DNA from: Cyanobacteria bacterium SIG29
GTDB lineage: Bacteria > Cyanobacteriota > Vampirovibrionia > Gastranaerophilales > Gastranaerophilaceae
Assembly: GCA_015152515.1 (NCBI GenBank)
Contig: SUTV01000001.1
Coordinates: 1 to 64,000 of the forward strand
Length of the DNA stretch: 64,000 nucleotides
Direction of reading: 5' to 3'
The position numbers and the translations under genes were made by a program. Position 1 is the stretch's first letter, and each line of letters starts with the position of its first letter. The notes under the pieces are model-generated. The model searched no databases. It was not told the origin of the DNA and saw only the letters and a program-made list of their open reading frames with translations. Positions 45,674 through 53,967 of this stretch are shown here, piece by piece.

Positions 45674-46148
45674 CATCATCTAGTAAATTATCACTTTTAG
45701 ATGAAGCCACAGCCAACTCGTCACAACGTTCATTATATTCATGACCATTATGACCTTTAACCCAAACAAGGTTTATTTCATGTGGTTTCATTGCTTGCAA
45801 TAATCTAAGCCATAAATCAACATTTTTTACAGGTTTTTTGCTTGCATTTTTCCAATTATTTTTTTGCCAACCTTCAATCCACTTTTGTTCAAAAGCATCA
45901 ATAAAATATTTACTATCAGATGTTATTTCAACTTTGCAAGGCTTTTTCAAGGCCTCTAAACCAACAATAACAGCTAATAATTCCATACGATTATTAGTAG
46001 TTAATTTATAACCTGCAGTAAGTTCTTTTTGATGATAGGTACCTGTTTTATCCTTATAGCGCAAAACGGCTCCATAACCACCTGCACCAGGATTACCACT
46101 GCAGGCCCCATCTGTATATAATTCAACAAATAATTTTTCTTCGCCCAT
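45663..46148 (-). CDS. rnhA: Ribonuclease HI
   Basis: The 161-residue enzyme cuts RNA in RNA-DNA hybrids. The catalytic residues appear in [27 protein letters not shown] and the final NERCDELA. The [12 protein letters not shown] loop is typical of bacterial type I. It converges with the tagged gene at 45110. Confidence 0.96.
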   Translation of the reverse strand: MGEEKLFVELYTDGACSGNPGAGGYGAVLRYKDKTGTYHQKELTAGYKLTTNNRMELLAVIVGLEALKKPCKVEITSDSKYFIDAFEQKWIEGWQKNNWKNASKKPVKNVDLWLRLLQAMKPHEINLVWVKGHNGHEYNERCDELAVASSKSDNLLDDVIQ

Positions 46149-46274
46149 AAGATGATGTTAAAACATACCAAGTAATTAAGTCAATAATAAAATCAATGTA
46201 TTATTCTAATATTTTATTTTGTAACAAATTCACGAAATCAAATCAATATTAGTTTTCATACAACTTTAATAGTT

Positions 46275-47339
46275 ATGAATATTCAAAACTCAATTTTCAA
46301 TAGACAATTTTCTTTAAACTTGCACCAAACACCGCAAGTATTTTTGCCATTTAAATGTAACGACGAAGGAAATACAAAAGAAGTAACAGAACTTTCAGGC
46401 AAAACACCAACGATTATTCCTAATGATTGTCAACTAAGATTGGGAAATAACTATTCATTAAACATGTTAAACCCAAAAGTACATAATTTATTAGATAAAA
46501 AAGGTGAAATTTCAGTAGGAACAAGTTCTAAGTGTAATATGATTTTGCCTAATTTTTATAATGGAGTAACCCTTCAACATTTAAGAATACAAAAAGTCGG
46601 AGACACGCTTATTGCAAGTGATAACAGTTCAAAGACTGGAACAAAAATCATTCCAAGAAAAGAAGTAAAAGCATTTCAAGTTGGAACAAAAGACATAAAA
46701 CTTGCACAAGGAGAACTTGGTGATTGTTATTTGCTTGCAACAATCTATGCTCTATCACGCACAAGTAACGGACAAAAATTATTAGAAAAAATGGTTTCTA
46801 TGGATAAAAATGGAAATTCCATAGTAACGTTTAAAGACAAAAATCCAATTAAAATTACTCCATCAGAATTGGATAGTGAAAGACAGACACAAGATAAAGA
46901 TTGGGCTTGTGGTGAAATTGGAACAAAAGCGATTGAAAGAGCTTATGCAAAATTAATAAAAGAAAACTCAGCTGAAGCAAACTCTGTGCAAATAGACAAA
47001 GGTGGCTTTCCTCTTGTAGCATTAGAAACGCTAACAGGAATAAAAGGTCAAGCAGAACATATAACAGAAGATAATGCAGAATTAATACTTCAAAAAATAG
47101 AACAAAACGGATTGGATAACCAAATTTTAATGTGTTCTACACCGCATAATGGTAATTATGGAAAATATAGAGATAAAAAACAAAAATTTATAACAGGACA
47201 CGCATACGCAATAAAAAATATAAATTCAAAAAAAGGAACCATTGAAATTATAAATCCTCATAATACAAAAAGAAGTGAATTTATTTCTTTTGACGAATTT
47301 AAACAAATCTTTGATTTTATATACACAGCAAAAATTTAA
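46275..47339 (+). CDS. FHA domain-calpain-like cysteine protease
   Basis: The 354-residue protein has an N-terminal Asn-rich start, then a forkhead-associated-like domain (about 52-127). Its features are SVGTSSKCNMILP, VTLQHLRI, and the DNSSKTGT end typical of FHA. From about residue 140 a calpain catalytic core follows. Cys151 lies in QGELGDCYLLATIYALS, His309 in TGHAYAIKN and Asn327 in INPHN. The fold-specific order Cys-His-Asn is complete, so it should be active. FHA domains bind phosphothreonine, implying recruitment to phosphorylated targets. No signal peptide or ribosome site is seen. Confidence 0.85.
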   Translation: MNIQNSIFNRQFSLNLHQTPQVFLPFKCNDEGNTKEVTELSGKTPTIIPNDCQLRLGNNYSLNMLNPKVHNLLDKKGEISVGTSSKCNMILPNFYNGVTLQHLRIQKVGDTLIASDNSSKTGTKIIPRKEVKAFQVGTKDIKLAQGELGDCYLLATIYALSRTSNGQKLLEKMVSMDKNGNSIVTFKDKNPIKITPSELDSERQTQDKDWACGEIGTKAIERAYAKLIKENSAEANSVQIDKGGFPLVALETLTGIKGQAEHITEDNAELILQKIEQNGLDNQILMCSTPHNGNYGKYRDKKQKFITGHAYAIKNINSKKGTIEIINPHNTKRSEFISFDEFKQIFDFIYTAKI

Positions 47340-47439
47340 AAAAATATTATTTATAAATGTACAACTAAGTAGACAATATATTTTCTTAATAAACAATTAT
47401 AAACATACAAAACTAAAAAGACTTTATTATATTTCACAA

Positions 47440-48537
47440 CTATGCTTCTTGTGGAATTAAAATTTCATATCCACTATCTCTTAAAGTTTTTTCTTTTTTT
47501 GCCAGTTTTAAATCTTCATCAACCATTTCATTAACTAACATTTCAAGATTATAAGTTGGTTTCCAACCTAGTTTTATTCTTGCTTTAGTATAGTCACCCA
47601 TCAAACAATCAACTTCTGTTGGTCTAAAGTATCTTGGATCAACTTCAATTAATGTTCTTCCAGTAGCTTTATCAATACCTTTTTCTTCTATACCTTTACC
47701 AACAAATTCTAATTCAATACCTAAACGTTTAAATGCCATTCTACAAAAATCTCTAATTGAGGCTGTGACACCAGTTGCTAAAACATAATTATCAGGTTCA
47801 TCTTGTTGAAGAATTTTCCACATTCCTTCTACATAATCTTTTGCATGTCCCCAGTCACGTCTAGCATCAAGATTTCCTAAATATAATTTATCTTGCAAAC
47901 CAACTTTGATTTTAGTCGCTGCCATTGTAATTTTTCTTGTAACGAATGTTTCTCCACGTCTTGGAGATTCATGATTAAACAAAATACCATTTGAAGCAAA
48001 AATACCAAAAGCTTCTCTATAATTTATACAAATCCAATATGCATATAATTTTGCAACAGCATAAGGAGAACGGGGATGAAACGGAGTAGTTTCTTTTTGA
48101 GTTGGTTCTTGAATCAAACCAAATAATTCTGAAGTTGAAGCCTGATAGAATTTTGTTTTCTTTTCTAATTTATTCATTCTTATTGCTTCTAACATTCTTA
48201 GTGTTCCTAAAGCATTACAATCTGCAGTATATTCAGGACAATCCCAAGAAACTTTAACATGCGATTGAGCAGCTAAATTATAAATTTCGTCTGGTTCTAT
48301 ATCATGTACCAATTTTATTAAACTTGAAAAATCAGATAAATCACCATAATGCAATTTAAAATTAGAATCTTTATGAATATCTTGATATAAATGATCAATT
48401 CTTGATGAATTAAAAGAAGAAGATCTTCTTTTAATTCCATGTACTATATAACCTTTTTCTAATAGTAATTCCGCCAAATAACTACCATCTTGGCCTGTAA
48501 TACCAGTAATAAGTGCTTGTTTAATATCTTTACCCAT
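47440..48537 (-). CDS. gmd: GDP-mannose 4,6-dehydratase
   Basis: The 365-residue SDR enzyme makes GDP-4-keto-6-deoxymannose for surface glycan sugars such as fucose. Cofactor motif [15 protein letters not shown], then the [10 protein letters not shown] stretch, and the catalytic YxxxK in SPYAVAKLY. The partner epimerase (fcl) is not in the window. It stands alone. Confidence 0.96.
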   Translation of the reverse strand: MGKDIKQALITGITGQDGSYLAELLLEKGYIVHGIKRRSSSFNSSRIDHLYQDIHKDSNFKLHYGDLSDFSSLIKLVHDIEPDEIYNLAAQSHVKVSWDCPEYTADCNALGTLRMLEAIRMNKLEKKTKFYQASTSELFGLIQEPTQKETTPFHPRSPYAVAKLYAYWICINYREAFGIFASNGILFNHESPRRGETFVTRKITMAATKIKVGLQDKLYLGNLDARRDWGHAKDYVEGMWKILQQDEPDNYVLATGVTASIRDFCRMAFKRLGIELEFVGKGIEEKGIDKATGRTLIEVDPRYFRPTEVDCLMGDYTKARIKLGWKPTYNLEMLVNEMVDEDLKLAKKEKTLRDSGYEILIPQEA

Positions 48538-48900
48538 TAAATTATAATCGCTACGAACCTATGTATTTCTATAAAAAACAAAATCTAATACATCAATTTT
48601 TATACAAAACATGAGCATCTAAATTTGAAATTTTATTTAATTGATTTTAACATGAAGATTAATATATTAACAGTTATATTAATTTTTTGTTATATTCTAC
48701 CAGTTTTTCATGGAAACATTATAAAAGATTAAAACAAAGTATTTCAGCATGTTTATTACATTATTTGTAAAAAATATTTTATACTTAGACAAAACAAATT
48801 TAAGAAAATATTTATGCAATAAAAAATTCTTACTATTAAAAAGTATAAGAAAATTAATTTTCAATAGTAAGAATTTTACTTTATACCTAAATTGAAGAAT
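48538..48900 (-). other. Intergenic region with terminator and a doubtful 26-residue ORF
   Basis: The 363-base region holds the terminator of the adenylate kinase gene (48823-48877). A hydrophobic 26-codon ORF lies on the plus strand (48652-48732) without a ribosome site. The rest is AT-rich with nothing clear. Confidence 0.4.
48823..48877 (-). terminator. Intrinsic terminator after the adenylate kinase gene
   Basis: A 15-base-pair stem (AAAATTCTTACTATT with its complement) spans a 25-base loop that contains a second A/T palindrome, and on the minus strand ends in T6. Confidence 0.6.
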
Positions 48901-49623
48901 TTATGCTAAATCTTCTTCAATACTTTCATTAATTTGAGATTGAACCGCACTAATATCTAGATTAGCATCAATTGGGACAACTTTATCACCATAGTAATTT
49001 ACAAGAGTATCTTTAACACCATTATAAACAACAATTCTTGTCCTTAGTTTATCAACGGTATCATCTTCTCTATTTTGATATTTTGCCCTAGCTGTCATTC
49101 TTTCAATTAGTTTATCTTCATCTACAACAAGCTGAATAACTTTAATTTTTGCATTTTCTTCTGAATTTAGTTCATCTATCATTCGTGCTTGTTCTTCAGT
49201 TCTTGGGAAGCCGTCTAAAATATAACCTTTTTGGCAATCTTTTTGAGAAATTCTATCAACTAAGATTCTTTCAAACAACTCTGTTGGCACAAGTCTGCCA
49301 CTATTCATATATTCTCTTGCTTCAAGACCTAATTTTGTTTCATTTTTTACTTCTTCTCTCAACAAATCACCAGTCGAAATATGAGCAATATTTAATTTTT
49401 TAGCAAGTTTTTCTGCCTGAGTGCCTTTTCCACTCGCTGGCGGTCCAAGAAAAATATAAATTGTTTTTTCTTTTAATTGAGGTTCATTACTTTTTTCTTG
49501 AACTTTCCCACTAAAAGAAAATGTATCAGCTTTTAATGGAGATAACATTCCTCTTCTTTGAAAAGAAACATTATTCCTATAATTATTCACACTAAAACCA
49601 CTAGAAATTTTTGAAATAAACAT
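48901..49623 (-). CDS. adk: Adenylate kinase with N-terminal S-F-S-G-K tag
   Basis: The 240-residue enzyme interconverts ATP, ADP and AMP. The P-loop is FLGPPASGKGTQAEKL; STGDLLREEV and DGFPRTEEQA follow. The LID is of the short type (AKYQNREDD), without a zinc finger. About 50 extra residues precede the kinase core. They contain NNVSFQRR and DTFSFSGK (35-40), like the tag on other proteins here. An N-terminal extension on adenylate kinase is unusual. Another, untagged adk for general metabolism may exist elsewhere. Confidence 0.85.
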   Translation of the reverse strand: MFISKISSGFSVNNYRNNVSFQRRGMLSPLKADTFSFSGKVQEKSNEPQLKEKTIYIFLGPPASGKGTQAEKLAKKLNIAHISTGDLLREEVKNETKLGLEAREYMNSGRLVPTELFERILVDRISQKDCQKGYILDGFPRTEEQARMIDELNSEENAKIKVIQLVVDEDKLIERMTARAKYQNREDDTVDKLRTRIVVYNGVKDTLVNYYGDKVVPIDANLDISAVQSQINESIEEDLA

Positions 49624-49719
49624 ACAACACCTCTCACAGATTTAATAATAACATAGAAATTATCTGTAATTATGAAATGTTAAGATAAATGTAAACTGTA
49701 CTTAGACAAGAAAGTAAAG

Positions 49720-49777
49720 TAGGTTAGACTTCAGTCTACCGATTATTTATATTTGGTTGACTAAAGTCAACCCTACT
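49720..49777. repeat. REPIN-like inverted pair of REP palindromes
   Basis: Two related 22-base REP-type units face each other across 14 bases. The first is GTAGG followed by a near-perfect hairpin with AGTCTA (49720-49741). The second, read backwards, is GTAGG followed by a perfect 8-base-pair hairpin around GGTTGACT (49756-49777). GTAG at both outer edges is the hallmark of REP elements moved by RAYT transposases. No transposase is in the window. Confidence 0.7.
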
Positions 49778-49896
49778 TACTCAAAGTCATTATTTATCAA
49801 ACTGCAAGACAATTTATAGTTTACAGGATAAAAACCAAACTGACCGTTATAATCAAACTGGTCGTTAAAATACAACTTTTATAAATCAACAACAAA

Positions 49897-49918
49897 AAAA
49901 GAGCCTTTCGGCTCTTTT
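49897..49918 (-). terminator. Terminator of tRNA-Ser
   Basis: The stem AAAAGAGCC with GGCTCTTTT has a four-base loop; on the minus strand a T run follows. Confidence 0.85.
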
Positions 49919-49924
49919 AAAATT

Positions 49925-50011
49925 AGGAGGAGGTGGGATTCGAACCCACGGTACGCTCGCACGTACGACGGTTTTCAAGACCGCTCCAATCAACCGCTCT
50001 GGCACTCCTCC
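49925..50011 (-). tRNA. tRNA-Ser (anticodon UGA)
   Basis: The minus strand folds as a class II tRNA: acceptor GGAGGAG with CTCCTCC, D arm with GCGGTTGA, and anticodon loop CTTGAAA giving UGA. A long variable arm (CGTACG...CGTACC) and a T arm with GTGGG-TTCGAAT-CCCAC complete it. The 3' CCA is not encoded. The discriminator base is T rather than the usual G of serine tRNAs. Confidence 0.93.
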
Positions 50012-50214
50012 ATCGCTTGATTATTATATTAATAAAAAAAAAATTAATTGTAAAGTACTAAAATTTAAATAAGTTATTTTTATTTTTTCTTCAGCTTATT
50101 TTATTTGTCATAATGCCTTATTTTTTAAGAATTCTAAGTGATTAAAACATTTTGCAATTTATAATTTTGAGAGATTTGTTCAAATAAAAAACAAATCTCT
50201 TAAACCATTGGAAA

Positions 50215-50898
50215 TCAAATAATATTTTCTTTTATAGCTTTAACAGCTGCTTGAACTCTATCATCTACACAAAGCTTTTGCAGAATACTACAAACATGCG
50301 CTTTAGCTGTATGAACACTAACAATTAATTCTTTTGCTATTTCGGTATTACTTTTACCTTTTACTAGATGTTTTAATACTTCTAATTCTCTTTCAGTTAA
50401 TTGAGCTCTTGCATCTTGAATTTCTGTAGTATTCATCAAAGAAATGTTTTCTGGTTTTGGAAAGAAATTTAAAGCAGCAGAAGAAACAGCAGGATCAACA
50501 AAACAAGCACCTTGTGCAACATTTTTAATAACTTCAGATAAAGTTTCTGGAGAAATATCCTTTAAACAATATGCATTAGCGCCTGCTCCCAACGCTGCAA
50601 TAACTTCTTCATTTCTTTCATGCGAAGTTAAAATAATAACTTTTACAGCAGGCATAATTTCTTTTAGTTTAATAGTAGCTTCAAGACCATTCATTCCTGG
50701 CAAACCCAAATCCATTAAAACGACATCAGGTTGCATTTTCTGAATAACTTTAATCCCTTCTACAGCATCTTCTGCTTCACCAACAACATCAATATGTGAA
50801 TATTCGTTTAATGTTGATTTTAAACCAACTCTTGTCAATTTATAATCTTCAACAATTACAAGTTTAACAACAGTCTTTTCTTGAGCTATTTCGGTCAC
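50215..50898 (-). CDS. NarL/FixJ-family response regulator
   Basis: The 227-residue transcription regulator has a receiver domain (VEDYKLTRVGL; phospho-acceptor Asp in VLMDLGLPG; Lys in CLKDIS). A C-terminal LuxR-type helix-turn-helix follows (LTERELEVLKHLVKGKSNTEIAKEL). I use GTG 50898, preceded by GAGGAAGG; the longer TTG frame lacks spacing for a ribosome site. No kinase is adjacent; the cytoplasmic kinase at 15742 is a possible partner. Confidence 0.92.
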   Translation of the reverse strand: MTEIAQEKTVVKLVIVEDYKLTRVGLKSTLNEYSHIDVVGEAEDAVEGIKVIQKMQPDVVLMDLGLPGMNGLEATIKLKEIMPAVKVIILTSHERNEEVIAALGAGANAYCLKDISPETLSEVIKNVAQGACFVDPAVSSAALNFFPKPENISLMNTTEIQDARAQLTERELEVLKHLVKGKSNTEIAKELIVSVHTAKAHVCSILQKLCVDDRVQAAVKAIKENII

Positions 50899-51020
50899 GA
50901 CTAGCCTTCCTCTCAATATCTTACTCTTACAAAATACATTTAAACAAATAATAATTTTAATTAAATTGCCCGCATGTCTATATTAAAATTAAACACATGG
51001 GGAATACAATAAAATTATTT

Positions 51021-51509
51021 TTATTTAATGTTTTTACTTGAAGCCATTGAACCAACACCAAAAACATCAAAAACACAAGTTTTAACAGCATTTACAGCCA
51101 ATAAAACACCAGCAACTTTGCTTGGAATACCTTTAGTAGCCAAAGCAACAGCACCTAATGCGATGTTTGGAATTTCATCTACAATTGTTTTACCAAAACC
51201 ACCAACATATCCTTTTGTTTTTGAATATGGATGGAATAATGAAAAGCTTTGTTGGAAATCAAACCAGTGTTTTTTCAAGCCACAAACGGTCGCACTTTCT
51301 TTTGGTGAAACCATATAGTTTTTATATTGTTTAAAAAATCTATCAGCAGACTCAGTATTATCTGTAACAATGGCTTTTTCTCTTCCATTAACATGAGAAT
51401 CATAAACAACAGAAGCAACTGTTGCCACACCAAGAGCTTTCGACATAATCCCTAAAGGTTTTCCCGAAAATTTCTTTACTGCACTTGTTATTACTGGAAT
51501 GATTGCCAT
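51021..51509 (-). CDS. Unknown small protein with hydrophobic segments
   Basis: The 162-residue protein has two moderately hydrophobic segments (GIMSKALGVATVASVVYDS and IALGAVALATKGIPSKVAGVLLAVNAV) and a basic tail ending SSKNIK. There is no signal peptide. I recognise no family. It lies 21 bases downstream of the Asn/Gln-rich HEAT-like protein, so the two may work together. Confidence 0.65.
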   Translation of the reverse strand: MAIIPVITSAVKKFSGKPLGIMSKALGVATVASVVYDSHVNGREKAIVTDNTESADRFFKQYKNYMVSPKESATVCGLKKHWFDFQQSFSLFHPYSKTKGYVGGFGKTIVDEIPNIALGAVALATKGIPSKVAGVLLAVNAVKTCVFDVFGVGSMASSKNIK

Positions 51510-51530
51510 CTTACTTACCTTTTTTAATTT

Positions 51531-52328
51531 CTATCCTTCTTCTTCACTTTTAACTTTTGGAGGATCATTATCAATAATTTCCATTCTTGTTTGAGCAGCT
51601 TTTAACAAAGCTTCTGTAGCCATTTTTGCTTCTTGTCCATATAATTTATCAGAAGTTTGCAAGTTCTTTAACAATTGAACAGTATTTTCATCACCGTGAG
51701 CTATTTCACCAGAAATACCACTCATTGCTAATAATCTATTATTCGCTTTGGGGTCTTGCAACGCAATATTTAATAAAGCATTTAAAGCTGGATCATCATA
51801 ACGAGAAGAATCTTCGCCAAATCTCTTTAATAAATCTACAATACCTGCTTTTCTAACATTTTCGTCTGGACTTCTCAAATAATTTTCAATTGTTTTTATA
51901 TAATCATCAGTTAATTCAACAACCTTTTTTGTTCTTTGGTTTGCTTGTGTTTGATTAATTGATGTAGCTGCAATTGGTGTACTTGCAACTGGTGCTTGAT
52001 TATTATTTGTCACAGGTGCAATATTTGTTGTTGAATTTGGTGCTTGTGGATTAACAATAGGATATGAAGCATTAGCCACAGAATTTGAACTTGGCCCACC
52101 AATACCAGATGGATTATAAATATAAATATTTACACCATTTGTTGCCTGTTTTGAATTTGGGTCATATATAGAAGTAGTTGGATAATTATAAATTTGAGGT
52201 TGAGAGTTAGGTGTTGAAACACTAACTGTACCTTGTTGACCATTATTAGTCGCAACTGTAGAACCATTATTATAATTAACTAATGGCATTTGCGAATTAT
52301 ATTGATTGTTTAATGGCATTTGGTTCAT
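51531..52328 (-). CDS. Asn/Gln/Pro-rich protein with C-terminal HEAT-like repeats
   Basis: The 265-residue protein begins with 130 residues of low complexity, rich in Asn, Ser, Pro and Gln (SQMPLVNYNNGSTVATNNG). The second half is helical and acidic (KTIENYLRSPDENVRKAGIVD, ALNALLNIALQDPKANNRLL), with the spacing of HEAT-like repeats. No enzymatic motif or signal peptide is seen. The disordered half suggests a scaffold or a surface-exposed linker. Confidence 0.65.
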   Translation of the reverse strand: MNQMPLNNQYNSQMPLVNYNNGSTVATNNGQQGTVSVSTPNSQPQIYNYPTTSIYDPNSKQATNGVNIYIYNPSGIGGPSSNSVANASYPIVNPQAPNSTTNIAPVTNNNQAPVASTPIAATSINQTQANQRTKKVVELTDDYIKTIENYLRSPDENVRKAGIVDLLKRFGEDSSRYDDPALNALLNIALQDPKANNRLLAMSGISGEIAHGDENTVQLLKNLQTSDKLYGQEAKMATEALLKAAQTRMEIIDNDPPKVKSEEEG

Positions 52329-52464
52329 AAGTATCCCTTACTGTCACTATTAAAATAAACACCTAAAATTAAAAAAACATGCTATTTTTGAACAATTTAT
52401 TTAAGTTTTGTAACATATAACAAAAAAATTTTTATAATGATAAAATTTAAAAAGGAGAGATATT

Positions 52465-52902
52465 ATGAATACAAATAAAATTATTGTTGCAAGCGATCAC
52501 GCAGGATTTAATTTAAAAGAAAAAATTATCACTTTTCTAAAAGACGAAGGATATGATGTAACAGATAATGGCACATATTCTACAGATGCTGTTGATTACC
52601 CAATAATAGCAAAAGATACAGCTCAAAAAGTTGCAAACAATAATTTTTCAAAAGGTATTTTAATCTGTGGTAGCGGAATTGGAATGAGCATAGCCGCTAA
52701 TAAAATAAAAGGTGTTCGTGCTGTAGTTTGTTCTGATACAACATCTGCTAGATTTTCAAGACTGCATAACAATGCAAACATTCTTTGTTTTGGAGAAAGA
52801 ATTGTTGGGGAATATTTAGCAAAAGACATTTGCAAAATCTGGCTTGAAACAGATTTTGAAGAACAAAGACATCTAAAAAGAGTTAATCTTATTGAACAGT
52901 AG
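52465..52902 (+). CDS. rpiB: Ribose-5-phosphate isomerase B
   Basis: The 145-residue enzyme interconverts ribose-5-phosphate and ribulose-5-phosphate in the pentose phosphate pathway. The SDHAGFNLKEK start, the catalytic Cys in ILICGSGIGMSIAANK, and the HNNANILCFGER stretch are diagnostic. AAGGAGAG precedes the ATG. Its last 14 bases overlap the opposing REC-STAS gene. Confidence 0.95.
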   Translation: MNTNKIIVASDHAGFNLKEKIITFLKDEGYDVTDNGTYSTDAVDYPIIAKDTAQKVANNNFSKGILICGSGIGMSIAANKIKGVRAVVCSDTTSARFSRLHNNANILCFGERIVGEYLAKDICKIWLETDFEEQRHLKRVNLIEQ

Positions 52903-53797
52903 TTTCATCAGAAATTTTTGAAATAGCTTCTTCTACTGAATTTGCATATGGAATAACATCTTCCAAGTAAGCAAAAGCTAAGGCTTCTCTAACCTTTGCA
53001 GATGGGTTTACTATTACAAATTTTCCACCATTTTCTGCGCATATTTTATATATATCAGCAAAAATATAAGCGTTTTCTGTATCAAAAACAGAAATTTCTC
53101 TCATATCAAATAAAACATTTTTAGAACCTGTGTACATTGAAGAATTAATATTTTTAATTAATACATCAAATATTTTAGGCTCATTAAAACTTTTAATAAA
53201 GAAAGAAACAATATTATTGTTAATTACATACCTTGTAAAAGCAACGTTCTTTTCTGATTGGAAAGAAGTGCATAAATATTTTAATAATTTAGAATGCCAA
53301 TTTTTATCTTTTTGAATGTAGAAATCAACGCCTAATTCATAACAATGTTCAATTAAAGAATTATCATCAGTACTTGAAATAACAACTATTTTACAATAAG
53401 AATTTGTTTCACTTCTGCGTTTAACTGCTGATTGAATTAAATCAAAACCATCTGAACTATCTGGCATAAATAAATCAACAATTATACAATCAAATTGTGC
53501 TTTTTGTATTTCTGCCATTGCTTCATCTTTATGACGCGCAACCATTGGAGTAACACCAATTTTTTTCAAAACAGTATTTAATTGGAAAATTGATAATTCT
53601 AAATCATCAGCAATTAAAATCTTTTTATTTTCTAAAGAATCAATTTTAACATCTGATGAAAAAGCATATATTTTTCTTTCAATTTCAATTAACGCTTCAC
53701 TTATGTCACTTTGAGTAATTTCACTTTTTAAAACTTTATCACTCATTGATGCTAATTCAAATAATTTATGTAGTTGTTCTTCCGTAATATTCATCAT
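52889..53797 (-). CDS. Receiver (REC)-STAS two-domain protein
   Basis: The 302-residue protein has a short helical start, then a receiver domain (ILIADDLELSIFQL, phospho-acceptor Asp in CIIVDLFMPD, Lys in YIQKDKNW). The last 110 residues look like a STAS domain (KNVLFDMREISVFDTENAY, GGKFVIVNPSAKVREAL), as in anti-sigma factor antagonists. It lacks a DNA-binding domain, so it probably relays phosphorylation to a protein partner such as an anti-sigma kinase. AGGTTGAA precedes the tandem ATGs. Confidence 0.8.
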   Translation of the reverse strand: MMNITEEQLHKLFELASMSDKVLKSEITQSDISEALIEIERKIYAFSSDVKIDSLENKKILIADDLELSIFQLNTVLKKIGVTPMVARHKDEAMAEIQKAQFDCIIVDLFMPDSSDGFDLIQSAVKRRSETNSYCKIVVISSTDDNSLIEHCYELGVDFYIQKDKNWHSKLLKYLCTSFQSEKNVAFTRYVINNNIVSFFIKSFNEPKIFDVLIKNINSSMYTGSKNVLFDMREISVFDTENAYIFADIYKICAENGGKFVIVNPSAKVREALAFAYLEDVIPYANSVEEAISKISDETTVQ

Positions 53798-53967
53798 TTC
53801 AACCTATTTACTTTGTTTTATAGTAACAAATTTTTTGCAAACTTTCAAGACGATTTTACTACCAAATAATAATTTTTGTAAGGAACATGACAAAAAATAT
53901 TTTTTAATGGTTTAATGTACATGTATATCGTTTTTTAGTTAATTTATTATTCGTTGAAAGTATAAAA

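Larger units (their letters stand above)
49624..50214. other. Intergenic region with REPIN-like element and tRNA-Ser
   Basis: This 591-base region contains, in order, a REPIN-like pair (49720-49777), a weak repeat of AACTG-x-CCGTTA type near 49836-49868, the tRNA terminator (49897-49918) and tRNA-Ser (49925-50011). About 200 AT-rich bases without genes follow. Confidence 0.6.

Noticed and set aside
48652-48732. 26-residue hydrophobic ORF on the plus strand
   Set aside because: It has an ATG but no ribosome site or context; chance is likely in such AT-rich DNA.
49836-49868. Imperfect repeat of AACTG-x-CCGTTA type
   Set aside because: Only two short copies without flanking structure; it may be chance.
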